In this document: piece after piece, positions 1-11,446 of the stretch
Numbering within the stretch: the stretch's first letter is position 1
Layout of the letters: each line of letters starts with the position of its first letter
Assembly (NCBI GenBank): GCA_025890175.1
Contig: JANPYM010000021.1
Span: forward strand, 70,274-134,273
Length of the DNA stretch: 64,000 nt
DNA from: Ciborinia camelliae
Taxonomy: Eukaryota; Ascomycota; Leotiomycetes; Helotiales; Sclerotiniaceae
Direction of reading: 5' to 3'
Program-made: the position numbers and the translations under genes
Notes under the pieces: generated by a model
Told to the model about the DNA's origin: nothing
The model's database searches: none
What the model saw: only the letters and a program-made list of their open reading frames with translations

Positions 1-3000
1 CCCGGCTGGGGTTATTGAGAATATCTCCAAGATATACTGGTGAGTGGTCCTTCATGTTTCTTGCAAGGAAAGGCGGTGACTTCTCTTGGAGACTTGTAGT
101 AGGACTTCCAGCTTCGTAATTGCTACTAATTGTACTAGCAGAGTTCATCTCCTTGATACTATCATTGATACCTTCTTTTTCCATCATTTCACAAGTCAAT
201 GTTAGAGTATCGTTAACGTCTGCGGAAGGGCCGTGATCATTAGCGTTAAAGATATCCTCAGCAGCGACTTCCACAGGTAAGATGGACTGTTCTTTCGACG
301 GTAGGTTAGGCAATATGGTCGCTGCGATTGGAGCTTCAGATTTTGTTGGAACATGGTCAACGTCATCCTCAATACTAGCCGAAAGATCTAGGTCCTTATT
401 TGATGGAGCCGGTTGTTGTACCATGGTTGAAGGTTCTCCCTTGGTATCTCTAAACTTTCGTGGCATGACTTTTTTCCAAGGAGAGATAATTGCTGGGAAA
501 TCGTTGAGGCTCTCAATCTCAAACTTCTCCCCGGTCTTTATAGTAGCACCAGCAGCTGTATGACCAGGGTTTTTTGAGGACATCACTCCCTTCTTTTGGC
601 CAGAGTTCTCACTCGAGGGAAGTTCAGTAGCAACAGAAATGGTTTGCGTACGTGGCTTGGTCTGTTGATCTGGGCCAGAATGTTGGGTAACCCGTGCCCC
701 CCTTGGTTTAATTGGCTTGGGTTTCACAACCTCCCAGTTTGAGTCTTCGTCGATCACTGGATTCCTAGAATCATCGAAATCGTAGTTTAAAGGGTCAGAC
801 GCAATGGAAGGGGCGGCTTTGTTGGCAATCTCAGCAGGTTCGCTTCTAATTTCTCCTGCTGCAGATTCGAAGTGGTTTTCTTCATGGTTGGCACCCTTCA
901 ACGCATTTGTTTTGCCCTTTGCCTTCTTCTTCTTCTTCTTCTTTTTCACAGCGGTCTCATTCCTTAATCCCGGGATGTCTGTAATCGATAGCGGCGAAGT
1001 TGAACGATTTCCACTATTAGGGGTAATGCTTTCAACGATAGTGTGCTCCTTAGAGGATTCGATTGTAGTTTCTCCTGCTGCAGATTCGAGATGTTCTTCC
1101 TGATGTGAAACTTTTGCGTTTATTTCGTCCTCTGTCTTCTTTTTTGGAGCGGCCTCCTGTGACCCCGAAACTTCTGTACTTGACAGCGGCGACGTTGGAC
1201 GGTTTATATTATCAGAGGTAATGCTTTCAATTATGGTTTGTTCCTCAGCTGGCTCATCCAGCGTTGGAATGGTGCGGATATGTGTGACCGACCAGGTTTC
1301 TGACCCCATGATCGAGTCCAATCCGTTGACATTGAGATTTTGGACGAAATCCTTTAAAGCAATCCTCGCCGCAGCCTTTCCTGCTTCCTCCTTGGTTTTT
1401 TCCAGAATATCGAGTTGCTTGATGTATTGCTTATATTTTGAAGAACGGCGAATATCCGTATCATGAACTCTGGCAACTGTGGAGCTCGACTTTTCCAGCT
1501 TTTTGTTTTTTTCAACTAGAAGAAGAGCATCTTCGATCTCGTTGAGTTCTATGACTTCCCTCATGAACAAATCAAGTTCATCTTGGGGACGTGGGCTATT
1601 CTTGTTCTTACCTCGCCCTAGACTATCTCTCGCATACAGGTTCCTGTAGAGGTAATTTCCATACTTCTCCATATCGATCTCTGTAATGTGGAAAATCGGA
1701 TCTTCAGCCGTGGGTGTCTCTGGCTCCTTCAACTGAGCGTAATGCTTTGGCTCTTTGACCTTTCTGCCCGAGAAAAAGTCATCGGCTAGAGCCCGGAACC
1801 CATATGACTCCGTTTGACTCGTTTGAGCAATAGAATCTGATCATTGTTAGCAGATGTATGATAAATGAAGATTTGGATTCACCTATGTAAACGTTCCAGG
1901 CGGCCGTGGCTCTTCGTTTCTCGTTCGATCGATTGTACCAGGCTGTGTGTCTGCTGACCCGGTATGGAACTTTACAAGGTACACTTACGCCCAGTCTAAC
2001 CGCTCTGGCAAAGATTGCTGGATTCCAACCCTTGTCAATTTGTTAGCACAATATTATAAATTCGTAATTGAGGGTCCATTGCATACCCAAAGGAAGAATT
2101 CCCGACTCCTTGACTCGATTATTTCTTCAGCCATTTTCTCCTGTTGGGTGAGCCACGAAAGAAGGCCCTGCTTTCCTGCTACTGGAGGTGGTCCAAAAGG
2201 TTGAGATGCCGGAGAACTGGGTTCGAATGAATTGATATGGATAAGTCTTCCTACCAGATCTTCTACTAGATTTGGGGTTCGAAAGTTGACGAAGTGGATA
2301 TTAGGATTTCTGTATAGAGAAAGTATGTTCGCTATTGTTGTCTCTGTTGTGTTGCCAATCGGTGGAAGCTCCTGTCGATCTTGGCTGAGAAAATAAATTA
2401 GTATTGATCGGTAAGAGAGAAAGTTTTCTAGCCTGCAAAAGAAGATGTTTCAAAGAATTGGAAAAGGGGAAATGAATGTGATGTTAACTTACTTTTCTAC
2501 TTGCTTTACGATATCTTCGCCTGCACCAGAATGACCTGTAGAGGTTCTTGACGATCTGTTTGAGTGGCTAGAATCACTGCAATCAATCAAGTTGCTCAAA
2601 GCCTCAAGATTCTTCGCGGTCAGAGGATTTGGCGTTCGATCTGGAGAATCTAAGGGATTGAAATCGACCGATTCGTTGTTTGATACAATTAGATTGTTCC
2701 AAAGGTTTTCGGGTTTCGAAGACTTAATACCAGCCTCTTCTGATGTTGATAGATTATTGGACTGCTGATTTGTTAGAAAAAAGAAGTATTGTAAAGGTAC
2801 GTAAGAATCTGAGGTAAAGGCAGGATGAGAAACAATATGAGTGGGGATGCCCGCCGACTAAGCAAGAATTTAAAATTTTCCCATTTTATTTACATTCAAT
2901 GTCTCGGCGTCGACCTGTATGAGAGAGGAAGGTAAACAAATATTCTTACCATGATAGCCATATCTATCAGTGATTCAGTGGCCGAGACCTGGGATTTAAG

Positions 3001-3015
3001 TCTTGGAAATCTCAT
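1..3015 (-). CDS. Large hypothetical protein, C-terminus cut by window edge
   Basis: I do not recognise this protein. The model is complement of exons 1-1836, 1883-2030, 2087-2432, 2493-2761 and 2950-3015. Introns at 1837-1882 and 2031-2086 carry a TGCTAAC branch site just before the acceptor. It starts at the ATG at 3015 (MRFPRLKSQ...) and runs off position 1 without a stop. The N-terminal half (exons 2-4) looks folded, with a W/F-rich segment (LLSWLTQQEKMAEEIIESR). The large last exon is low-complexity, acidic and Ser/Thr/Lys-rich, with a coiled-coil-like stretch and a run of seven lysines that could be a nuclear signal. Exon 5 contains an internal tandem duplication of about 65-73 codons (positions about 851-1260). 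The 188 bp first intron is the least certain join. The reading frame is open through all joins, so the gene is real, but its function is unknown. Confidence 0.75.
851..1260 (-). repeat. Degenerate internal tandem duplication in the hypothetical gene
   Basis: The coding segments around 851-1060 and 1070-1255 are two diverged copies. Matching landmarks are the 'TCTCCTGCTGCAGATTCGA' block (from about 852 and 1071) and the 'AGCGGCGA' block (from about 990 and 1185). Both encode an ES(A)AGE element followed by an I(I/V)ESIT..N..(R)(P/S)TSPLS element. Spacing differs (about 219 versus 195 bp) because of a lysine-codon expansion in one copy, so the frame is kept. Confidence 0.7.
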
Positions 3016-4938
3016 GGTTGCAGATCGAGTTTGAATAAATATCCACGAAAAAGAAAAAAAAAATGTTGTAGGAGAATTGAGGAGGGAGGAGGAGGGATCT
3101 CAAATACTTTTGCTTTGAGATAGTTTGACTGTACTGGAACAATAGTACTTCCGGTTCCGAAGAGGAATCATGTAGGTACCTTAGCTTTATAGTTTATAGA
3201 CCATCCATTCACTGCATTAAGGAAGATTTGGATATAAAGAGAAGGAAGAGGAAGAGGAAGAGGACGGACAACTTTTACAACCAGAAATAAAGTTAATTCA
3301 TAGGTTGGTGCTTTCATCTGTTGAAATGATATTAGGTACTTTTAATCCATTACAGCTACAGTTATTCACAACTACCTTACCATTCCTTTTACTTAACCAT
3401 TCCATATGGCATTGTAACTAATAATCATTTACTAAACAATAACTTTAGTTGTACCTAGTAGGTCAGTAATATAGAATACAGATAATGGATAAGAATGAAC
3501 TTGGATTAATAACTGTCATCCTCTTAACTCGACCCCTTCATCCGGCAAACCTCCAGCTACCAAGGTACCAAAGTCTTCAAAATTTACAACCACAGGTTTA
3601 CAAAGGAAGATATAGATTTGGCAGATAGACAAGAATAAAAGGTATTCACTTAACATTCAAGAAACTCCAAGTTCCACTGCAAAGAACAATTTTGAGGTTA
3701 CAGCACAATATTATGATAATACTAACTCTATTCATTACCGGTATGTGCATGGTAAGATATATAATATATATGACCTCTGAAAACATCAAGCTCATAGTAA
3801 CTATGACTGGTATTAACATTGAGAAGTCCGTGGTATGTGGCAACTGCCAATCAAGCTAGCTAGCTCATCATACCTTCTCTAGTGGGAAGCACTACAGTGC
3901 ACTTGGGCAGTATTTAAACCATTGAAGACCCAAGGCCCCGGGCGACGGGAACGGAAGAATATAACTTGGGAAAGGAAAGGAAAGGAAGGGAAGAAAGTAA
4001 AGTCTACCTAGTAGGTACTTGGTACGGGGACTAGGTATAGCTTCTGGTAGGTACTTGTGATCTTCCAAGTTCACAAAACTCGCATACCATAGCCACTTTT
4101 ATAGTAATCAGTGGTGTTTTGTATACCTAATGGAATGCTCAAATTGGATTGAGCGTATGGGAAATCGAACAGTTACCGCATTTTAGTTATTGATATTCTT
4201 CTTCAGGCCCAAGTAGTTATACTGCCAGTTGGTATTAATTATTCTACCATGTTTTTTCCTCTTCTAACCTACTAGGTATTCCGTCTCCCTATTCCATCTC
4301 CTCCTCCACCTCCTCCCTCATTTCCCCTCGCCCTATTCCCAGAAAGATTATCACCTACCTCTACCATCCCCTACGTTTGTTTGTAGATGTTTTTGTAGTA
4401 GATTTACAAATCTGATGATGCTTCATGGTTTATTGTTCCATCATATCATTTATCAGTAAACAGTGAAGCAAGATAAGAAAGTGAATGTAATCAACCGTAC
4501 CTTAAAATGTGGTGAAATGAAATGAAAGGAAGGAAGGAAGTGAAGACAGTTTGAAGTGATTGAATGAAGTGACGTTTGAACTTTCCCTGAATAAAGTGTT
4601 ACATAATCCATCATGTGATTAGGTATCAAGCGATTTTTGCGCTAGTCTCACACTAAACCAACGCTAAACTAAACACAGATCCCCATTTTTCTTTTTCACA
4701 AGTCAAGCCCATCATTATTATTCTATCTTGCATGTCTTTGACTCCCCCAAAAATCAGCAAACTATCAGGTATCCATCAAATATCAGAACATTTGTCAAAG
4801 GCACAAACTTCAATTTCTTTTGATCTGCTTTTTGTGCATTTTGTTAATATAGAAGTTTCTTCTTAAAACACAATCTGACCATTAAAAAGATCTCTATACT
4901 GGCTTCCTCATTCCTGAATTCAGACAATCAAAGCAACA
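3016..4938. other. Spacer between divergent genes; no gene seen
   Basis: AT-rich spacer between the divergent hypothetical gene and the KH-domain gene. It has many short AGGTAC/TAGGTA runs and purine or pyrimidine tracts (for example GGAAGAGGAAGAGG near 3241 and CTCCTCCACCTCCTCC near 4298). Open frames here are short and without family resemblance. The right end (about 4650-4938) is probably the 5' UTR and promoter of the KH gene. Confidence 0.6.
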
Positions 4939-6761
4939 ATGAGCGATCCGCAACCTAGTATCACATCTATCCTGGCTGCTTTGGGTAATTTTCCCTTGCT
5001 GATATTGATGATGAATACTTGAAACTAACTTCCTTTCAGCAGCGCAGCGACCTAATGCGACCCCTCCGCAAAATCAGCAGCCTGCATACCAGCCTCCTCC
5101 TCAACAACAGCCAAACCCTTATGGACAACCCGGTGGATATTCTCTACCCCAACCTACAAACTCAGGCAGTGTCGATCTCAGCGGCATCAAACCCGTAAGC
5201 TCTGGAACTGTTAGTATTCAAGATGCTATCGCAAAAGCAAAGGTGATTGCCGCCGAGAAAGGCGTCTCCTACGACAGAGCTCCATCTTATGGTGGACCAC
5301 ATCCTCCCATGCCTTCCGGTAGACCATACAGTCCACGATCCAGATCCAGATCCCCTCCACCAACACGCCGCGATGCTTTCCGTGATAACTTTAACCCATA
5401 TCGCGATGAACGACGAGGCCCACCAGGAAGAGATTATCGCGAACGTTCATTCTCTCCCGGAGTACGAGGCAGAGGACCACCTGATACGTTTCCACCCCCA
5501 CATGTTGGTGCAGGTGGATATGTTCGCGAACGGTCTCCAATACGCAGCGGGGAGGATAACGTTGAATCAATCTCAATCGAGTCGAATCTTGTAGGATTGA
5601 TCATCGGTAGACAAGGGGAGAATTTAAGAAGAGTGGAAGCAGAAACCGGCTGCAGAGTACAATTTATTACTGGTCCCGATGAAACCGGTCCTTTCAGAAC
5701 CTGCAAAATCACTGGTCCTCGTGCTCGCAGAGCGGAAGCCAAGGCTGAAATTACTCGCATCATCGACGATAGTGGTTTGGGCCCGATTTCAGACCGACCT
5801 CCAAGAGAACAGAATACCACACGAGACTCATCACACCAACCAGCTTTGAGAGATGGTGAGGATAGCATGCAGATCATGGTTCCAGATAGAACAGTTGGTC
5901 TTATTATCGGTCGTGGTGGAGAGACTATCAGAGATCTTCAAGAGCGAAGTGGTTGCCATGTCAATATCGTTGGAGAGCAGAAGAGCGTTAATGGACTGCG
6001 ACCTGTCAATCTCATAGGTACTCGAGAGGCTGCTGCTATGGCCAAAGACTTGATCATGGAAATTGTCGAGAGTGATAGTAAGAGCGCTCCAAAAGAGCGC
6101 GCACCCGCCCCAAGAGAGAATGCTCGGGACGCAGGCTATGGTGGTGGTTATGGCAGCAGTGGGGGCCAAGGAGATAAGATCAATGATTCTATCTTTGTAC
6201 CCTCCGAGGCCGTAGGCATGATTATTGGCAAAGGTGGAGAAACGATTAAAGAAATGCAAAATACGACCGGTTGCAAGATCAATGTAACTCAGTCTTCCGG
6301 GCCAGGCGAGGTCGAACGTGAGATTGGTCTTGTAGGTTCCCAGCAAGCAATAGCAGCTGCCAAGCGAGCTATCGAGGATAAAGTTGACGCAGTGGTAAGT
6401 ACAATTATCTTTTATTTTCACAACACTTCTAACATCTTGAAGCAACAAAAGAACAATGGCGGAGGTGGCGGTGGTCATCGTAACACCCGTGGACAACAGA
6501 ATCAACAGAATGACTATGGAGATCGTGGATATTCCCAACAACCATATTCTCAGCCACAAGGACAACAAGCACCTCAAGGTGGTGCCGAAGACCCTTATGC
6601 AGCTTGTAAGTTTTCTCTCTGGCCATATTTGAATTTTACTGACGAAATCAGATGGTGGATATGCCAATTATGCCCAGCTTTGGTATCAAGCACTGGCCGC
6701 GCAAGGTGCGCAAGGTGCGCAAGGTCAGAGTGATTCAACCAAACCACCAGGAACTTCGTAA
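4939..6761 (+). CDS. Triple KH-domain RNA/ssDNA-binding protein, FUBP/KSRP-like
   Basis: Model: join(4939..4984, 5040..6394, 6443..6605, 6652..6761), 557 aa. The start MSDPQPSITSILAAL follows a purine-rich leader. The third intron is 46 bp and the second has a TTCTAAC branch site. The order is: Pro/Gln-rich N-terminus (to about residue 70), an RS-type stretch (SPRSRSRSPPPTRR, about residue 115), then three KH domains with canonical GxxG loops: GRQG (about 204), GRGG (about 304) and GKGG (about 410). The C-terminus is Gly/Gln-rich and ends in a Tyr/Trp motif (YGGYANYAQLWYQALA) like the C-terminal repeats of FUBP/KSRP proteins, followed by three AQG units. KH proteins bind single-stranded RNA or DNA, and the RS stretch and C-terminal motif suggest splicing, mRNA decay or transcription control in the nucleus. 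The specific role is inferred from family resemblance. Confidence 0.93.
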
Positions 6762-8269
6762 CTTTACGACAGTGATTACCAGCCGTAGGATGACTCGACA
6801 CTTGACTTGCATGATTCGCATGACTTGCATGACATACGCTGAGACCATGACTTCCGATTCATTTTTCATCGATATAGTATGCCTGCATTGCACATGATGA
6901 CGATGACCGAAAATATTCGTACTTTTTCATTACTGGCCTGACATTGGTATACTATCTTCACTGAGTTGATCACGCAGCCCAGGATACTCTAACTTATGGA
7001 TACACGATATTAGTATGCACTACTACTTATACGATCTTGAACATGCTTTCTATCAGACCAATTCCGGAGCAGAAAACCCCAAAAAATTGATGACGACGAA
7101 CCAGATCTACCTATCAGTAGATGATGTCCAAACGCATGCCGTCTACTTTGCTTTGTGCACTGCAACTGATCTGACAATCTGCTTCTACTTGACAACCATG
7201 ATTTTGGCTTTCGGTACTGGATCTGATCTGCTTGCAATACTGATATTCATGCATGAACAACTTCTTCAATGGCCAATTATTTCCAATTGTCATTAATGCT
7301 TTGGTCGGCATGATCAATGACTTGTCAATGCAATCGATCTCGACTTTCAATTTCATAATGAGATGTAAGGCACATGCGAGCGAATTGGCTTGGTTGGTGA
7401 GCATGGTCTGGTCTGGACAATCTTCGATGTGGTGCTGCATGCATGACTTTGATCGCAACAGATGATACTGATAACTTGCTTTTGCTGAGTAACTTTGAAT
7501 TTTGGCTTTTGCTATCGCTTGCTTGCTTGACTGCTCCGTGGCTTGCTTGCTCAACCAATATTTAATCGGATTTTCTTTTTTTCCCTTACTTGCGCTTGAT
7601 GGATGGCACTTACCTGATAGGTATGTTTGGTTTGGTTTGTTGGGAGGTATGGGCGGTGGGCGAAACAAACAAAAAGTCTTTCGTGGAAAGGAGTGGTGGA
7701 TGGATTTATTGGTTTGGTAATGAATGTAATATATTGACGTCAATAATCAAAAATGTTTACTGCGTCTGGGATCTTCTTTTGATATTGGGGTCAAGGAACG
7801 TGTCTCTGCTCTATATACTGTACACTTCTGCCCCCGCTGAGCAAAAACGTATTCAGCATTCCCAATCAATTACCCCATCCAACCCAACCTTTCCTGTCTG
7901 TCTTCTGGGTTCCCTCTCCCTCACCAAGGAACCTTGCAAACACCTCTCCATTCCATCCATTTTCAAAGGCCGATAATGTATGGTGTGGGCGCATTTAAGA
8001 ATTAATTAACTTCTTTTCTTTCCTTTCCTTTCTTTCTCGTCAATTTCTATTATAGATACATTAAGTGACGTTTGATATCAACGCGCGCCCCCAGTTTACT
8101 CACTCATACCTACCTTATCATACATAAATCATGATTCCATGGCTCGTCAACATCAAAACCGGGAACCCATCCATCCTTCGGAAGTCCTTTAAAAGATCCC
8201 CCCGTGTTGAATATTTATCCCGCTCCCTAAATCAAGCTCCCTAAATCAAGCTCAATCCCAAGCCCAAGC
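6762..8269. other. Convergent 3' spacer; no gene seen
   Basis: Region between the convergent ends of the KH gene and the beta-glucosidase. It probably holds both 3' UTRs. Near 8225-8256 a 15-bp unit (CCCTAAATCAAGCT type) is repeated twice. A 209-codon minus-strand frame at 7114-7743 is compositionally random and was not accepted. Confidence 0.55.
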
Positions 8270-10898
8270 TCAAACAGCAAAAACAAAAGACCCCCGAACC
8301 CTCCAATCCCTACTCGAAAAGCCAATCTTGACGCCAAACTCTCCGGCGGGGATCCTCCACTCCTGCAACTCGACATCCCAAATACTGACATCTCTCCTCA
8401 TGACGTCAAACGTGACTTTTTTGCTCTCTCCCGCTTCCAGGCGCACCTTTTCGAATCCGCGCAGCTGGATCACCGGCGTCGCGCCATCCGCATCCGCATC
8501 CGGAATCGTAATGTAGAGCTGCGGCACCGCGGCCCCGGATCGATGGCCCGTGTTGGATACCTGGGTCGTGATCGTATAGATGGGGGTCCAGAGGTCGGGG
8601 TTTCCGCCCGGCGTGCTGATGATGCTGCTGCTGTTGCCTGGTGTGGCGGTCGGGAGAGGGGTGGCGCTGATGCTGGTGTTGGAAGTGGGGGTGATGGTCA
8701 GGGAGGTGAGGTTGAATGTGGTGTAGCTGAGCCCGAAGCCAAATTCGTAGAGCACCGAGATGTTGTGGTAATCGAAATATCGATAGTCGATCAGGAGACG
8801 CTCGGTGAAGTCGGATTGCCAGGCACCGGGTTCCGTGGAGTTGACGCTGGTGGTGATGGAGGCGAAGGCATAGTCTGAGGCGTTGTGGGCGATGGTGTAT
8901 GGGAGATGTCCCGAGGGATTGTATGCGCCGTAAAGGACGTCGACTAAACTATTTCCGATTTGGTCGCCGGAGAGATGGGTGGCGAGGATTGCGGTGACGT
9001 TGGGGTGGTCGGCCCATGGCATGAGGTTGACCCCTGTGGATTGGGAGATGACGATTGTGTTGCTGCAGTTTGCGGCCACTTGTTCAACAACCGAGTCGCC
9101 GTCCCAATCGAAGGAGAGGCTGGTTCGGTCGATACCCTCGGATGCGTATGTCTTGATGAATACTAAGCATACATCCGGGATCGGGTAGATCACATTTTTC
9201 AAACCACCTGAGGTGACTAGTTGAGTGTTGTTTAAAATGTATTGAACCATCGAACCATCTTTAGCAGCGTGAGTCTTGATGGCCTCGAGAGGAGATACAA
9301 GTTGTGAGAGACGTCCGGTACCAGATCCACCGCCCATAGGCAAACATCCATACTCGTAGTTTTTGTCCGAGGGCCCAGAATAAGGACCATTTGTCAAATC
9401 ACCGGCAGCATTTCCGAAAATACCAATGCGTTTGGGAGCATTAAGGGGAAGGGCATTGTTGGTATTCTTAAGAAGAACCATTCCAGCAGCACCGAGTTCG
9501 CGGACCAACCAGCTGTGATTTCCACGGACATCAACATCGGCAGTACCCATCGAAGTAGTCCAATTTGATGCGTAAACAGACGGCGCATTGAAATAGTTCA
9601 TCTGTGGATAGGCGCCGGAGGAAGAATCGATAAGAGGGAAATCTTGATCTTGTCCAAGGAAGAAGTATGGGGTCATGACTCGAAGAGCCATATCGTTGAC
9701 GCGATCGAGAGAAACAGATCCATTATTGACAGCGGCAGTAAGGTTGGCACCGAAGTATGATGGAACTCCAGGGCCCATTGGGTCCCACCATTCGGCTCCA
9801 GGCATGGTCATATCCAAACCCGCATTGACGGAAGCTACACCGGCATGTGTGCCCATCCAATCAGATACGACGAATCCTTGGAAACCAAGCTCGGTCTTCA
9901 ACAAACCGTTCAAAAGTTTGGAGTTTTGACAAGCGTAGGATGAATTGACTCGGTTGTAGGAACACATGACATTTGCAACGCCAGAGCGAACTGCATTGTA
10001 GAATGGCCACAGGTACAACTCGTGAAGAGTTCTATCGTCAACATTTGAAGAAACAGAGAGTTGTTGGGTGTCATTTGGGAACCATTTTGGATCGAAGATA
10101 CCCGCAGTATTTCGCTGGGTCTCTTGTTCATAAGCGAGGAAATGTTTAGCACTGGCTTGAACACCTTGTGACTGAACGCCGATAATTGTCTCTTCCATAG
10201 CCACACCGGTGAGATAGGGATCTGGGGAGAATCCTTCCCAGTTTCTTCCAGCCATGGCACTTCTGCCAAGAGGACCGGCTACAGGTCCCAAGAAGACATG
10301 AGCACCCTTATCACGGAATTCAGCGCCTAGATATTCTCCTCGCGTGTTCATGAGACTTCGATCCCAGGATGCAGCGGTAGTGAGACCAGCTGGGAATACG
10401 GTGACATAATCAGCTTGTCTCAAGGAGAGCGGACCATCTTGGAGACAAAGTCCCTTGAATCCAACACGTGGGATTGGTGCGATGTTACTTACGATAGAGT
10501 TAGCAGAGAGAAGATTTACATAATTGTTGTTTCTTACCCGATACATGGTCCATTTGCACCAGTCAAGAGTACAACCTTTTCTTCCAGTGTAAGATTATTG
10601 ATGAACGCGTTGGCTTTGACGAGGGCAGCTTCCCATCCTGTACCTTGTAATTGGGCTACAGGTGAAGTCAGAATCGCTCAAGTTCAAATAATTCAAAGAA
10701 TCCCAAGTGATATAGACCTATGGACTGTCAAGTCCATGGTATCAGATGGTTTTGAAAGTATGAAGAGGGAGTAGGAAGTAACGCACGAGAAGGATAGACT
10801 GGTGGAGATGTCTTGAACAAAGAAGAGTTCCAAGCTTGACCATTGACTGTAGCAATACAGACAGCGAGAACCGAGAGGATATCAAGTAAGGGAGCCAT
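8270..10898 (-). CDS. Secreted GH3 beta-glucosidase
   Basis: Model: complement(join(8270..10487, 10538..10655, 10787..10898)), 815 aa. It hydrolyses terminal beta-glucosyl residues of cellobiose and other beta-glucosides, outside the cell. The N-terminus MAPLLDILSVLAVCIATVNG is a signal peptide, with cleavage likely before QAWN. The GH3 N-domain follows, with NLTLEEKVVLLTGANGPC (about 50-75), RVGFKGLCLQDGPL, the AKHFLAYEQE motif and the nucleophile Asp in GFVVSDWMGTHAG (about residue 286). A GH3 C-domain (KRIGIFGNAA onward) and a C-terminal fibronectin-III-like domain (LRGFEKVRLEAGESKKVTF, about 750-815) complete the usual three-domain form at full family length. Exon joins restore the conserved PCIGNIAPIPRVGF segment. 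The last 600 bp is clearly more GC-rich than the rest. A TATA box and a CreA-type inverted repeat lie upstream. Confidence 0.95.
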
Positions 10899-10950
10899 TG
10901 TAACTTCTCTACTACAGCTACTGGCCTCACCTCTTCAGATTATCTCTCCT

Positions 10951-10958
10951 TATATAGT
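10951..10958 (-). promoter_or_regulatory. TATA box of the beta-glucosidase gene
   Basis: On the minus strand this reads ACTATATAAGG, centred about 55 bp upstream of the ATG at 10898. That is a normal TATA position for a gene with a short leader, which is typical of strongly inducible secreted hydrolases. Confidence 0.55.
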
Positions 10959-11132
10959 ATTCATGATGGCAAATCTTCGGGAGCTCATTCCTCCCTCCTG
11001 CGATGCCAATATTCAGAAGAAATGAGCTGGGAGAACAATGAGCCGGTCAAGACTCAAAACATTACCAACAACCATACCCAATGGTACTTGCAGACGACAG
11101 TGGTTCAAAGATGCAGGACTCGTAGGATATTC

Positions 11133-11154
11133 TTTTCTCCACAGGTGGAGAAAA
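11133..11154. promoter_or_regulatory. Inverted pair of CreA/CRE1-type sites (10-bp palindrome arms)
   Basis: A perfect inverted repeat: TTTTCTCCAC, then AG, then GTGGAGAAAA. Each arm contains the carbon-catabolite-repressor consensus SYGGRG (GTGGAG), once on each strand. It lies about 235-255 bp upstream of the beta-glucosidase start. Closely spaced paired SYGGRG sites are the form known to be functional for CreA in Aspergillus. The link to glucose repression of this gene is inferred. Confidence 0.5.
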
Positions 11155-11192
11155 CGAGTTCCCCATGGGCCATGGCAAAAGATTACCGACAT

Positions 11193-11446
11193 GGTACCGC
11201 GAGGAAGGTAACGCGGAGCCGATTCATCCCACTTTTCCCAACATCTGGAAAATTGTCGGGGAACCCAAGGAGTTTCGTTACTTTCGTATAGGGAATTTGG
11301 CGAATTCAGACGCCTCAGTACCGTGTACGGTAGTACCGTGAGGCAGGTAAATGGAGTCAGTTCATCCCACTCTTGCCCATAACTGGAGAATTATCGGGGA
11401 AACCCAACATGCTTGGTATGTACAGTATGGGGAACTTGGGGAACTC
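11193..11446. repeat. Diverged direct repeat of about 115 bp
   Basis: The segment from about 11193 to 11305 is repeated imperfectly at about 11332-11446 (139 bp period). Matching landmarks are GTACCG(C/T)GAGG(A/C)AGGTAA, TTCATCCCACT(T/C)TT, (C)TGGA(A/G)AATT(G/A)TCGGGGAA and GTATAGGGAA/GTATGGGGAA. The copies keep the same order with scattered substitutions. No coding frame is shared, so this looks like an old tandem duplication in the promoter-distal spacer. Confidence 0.6.

Noticed and set aside
2894..2914. Possible 21-nt microexon (VDAETLN) in the first intron of the hypothetical gene
   Set aside because: It keeps phase, but the intron before it would be only 35 bp with no branch site; a single 188-bp intron is simpler.
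5831..6667. 278-codon antisense frame opposite the KH gene
   Set aside because: Mirror of a conserved coding region; the sense frame has clear KH domains.
7114..7743. 209-codon minus-strand open frame
   Set aside because: Composition is random-like (Lys/Gln/Ser/His-rich), no family resemblance, no intron signals, and it lies in the convergent 3' spacer.
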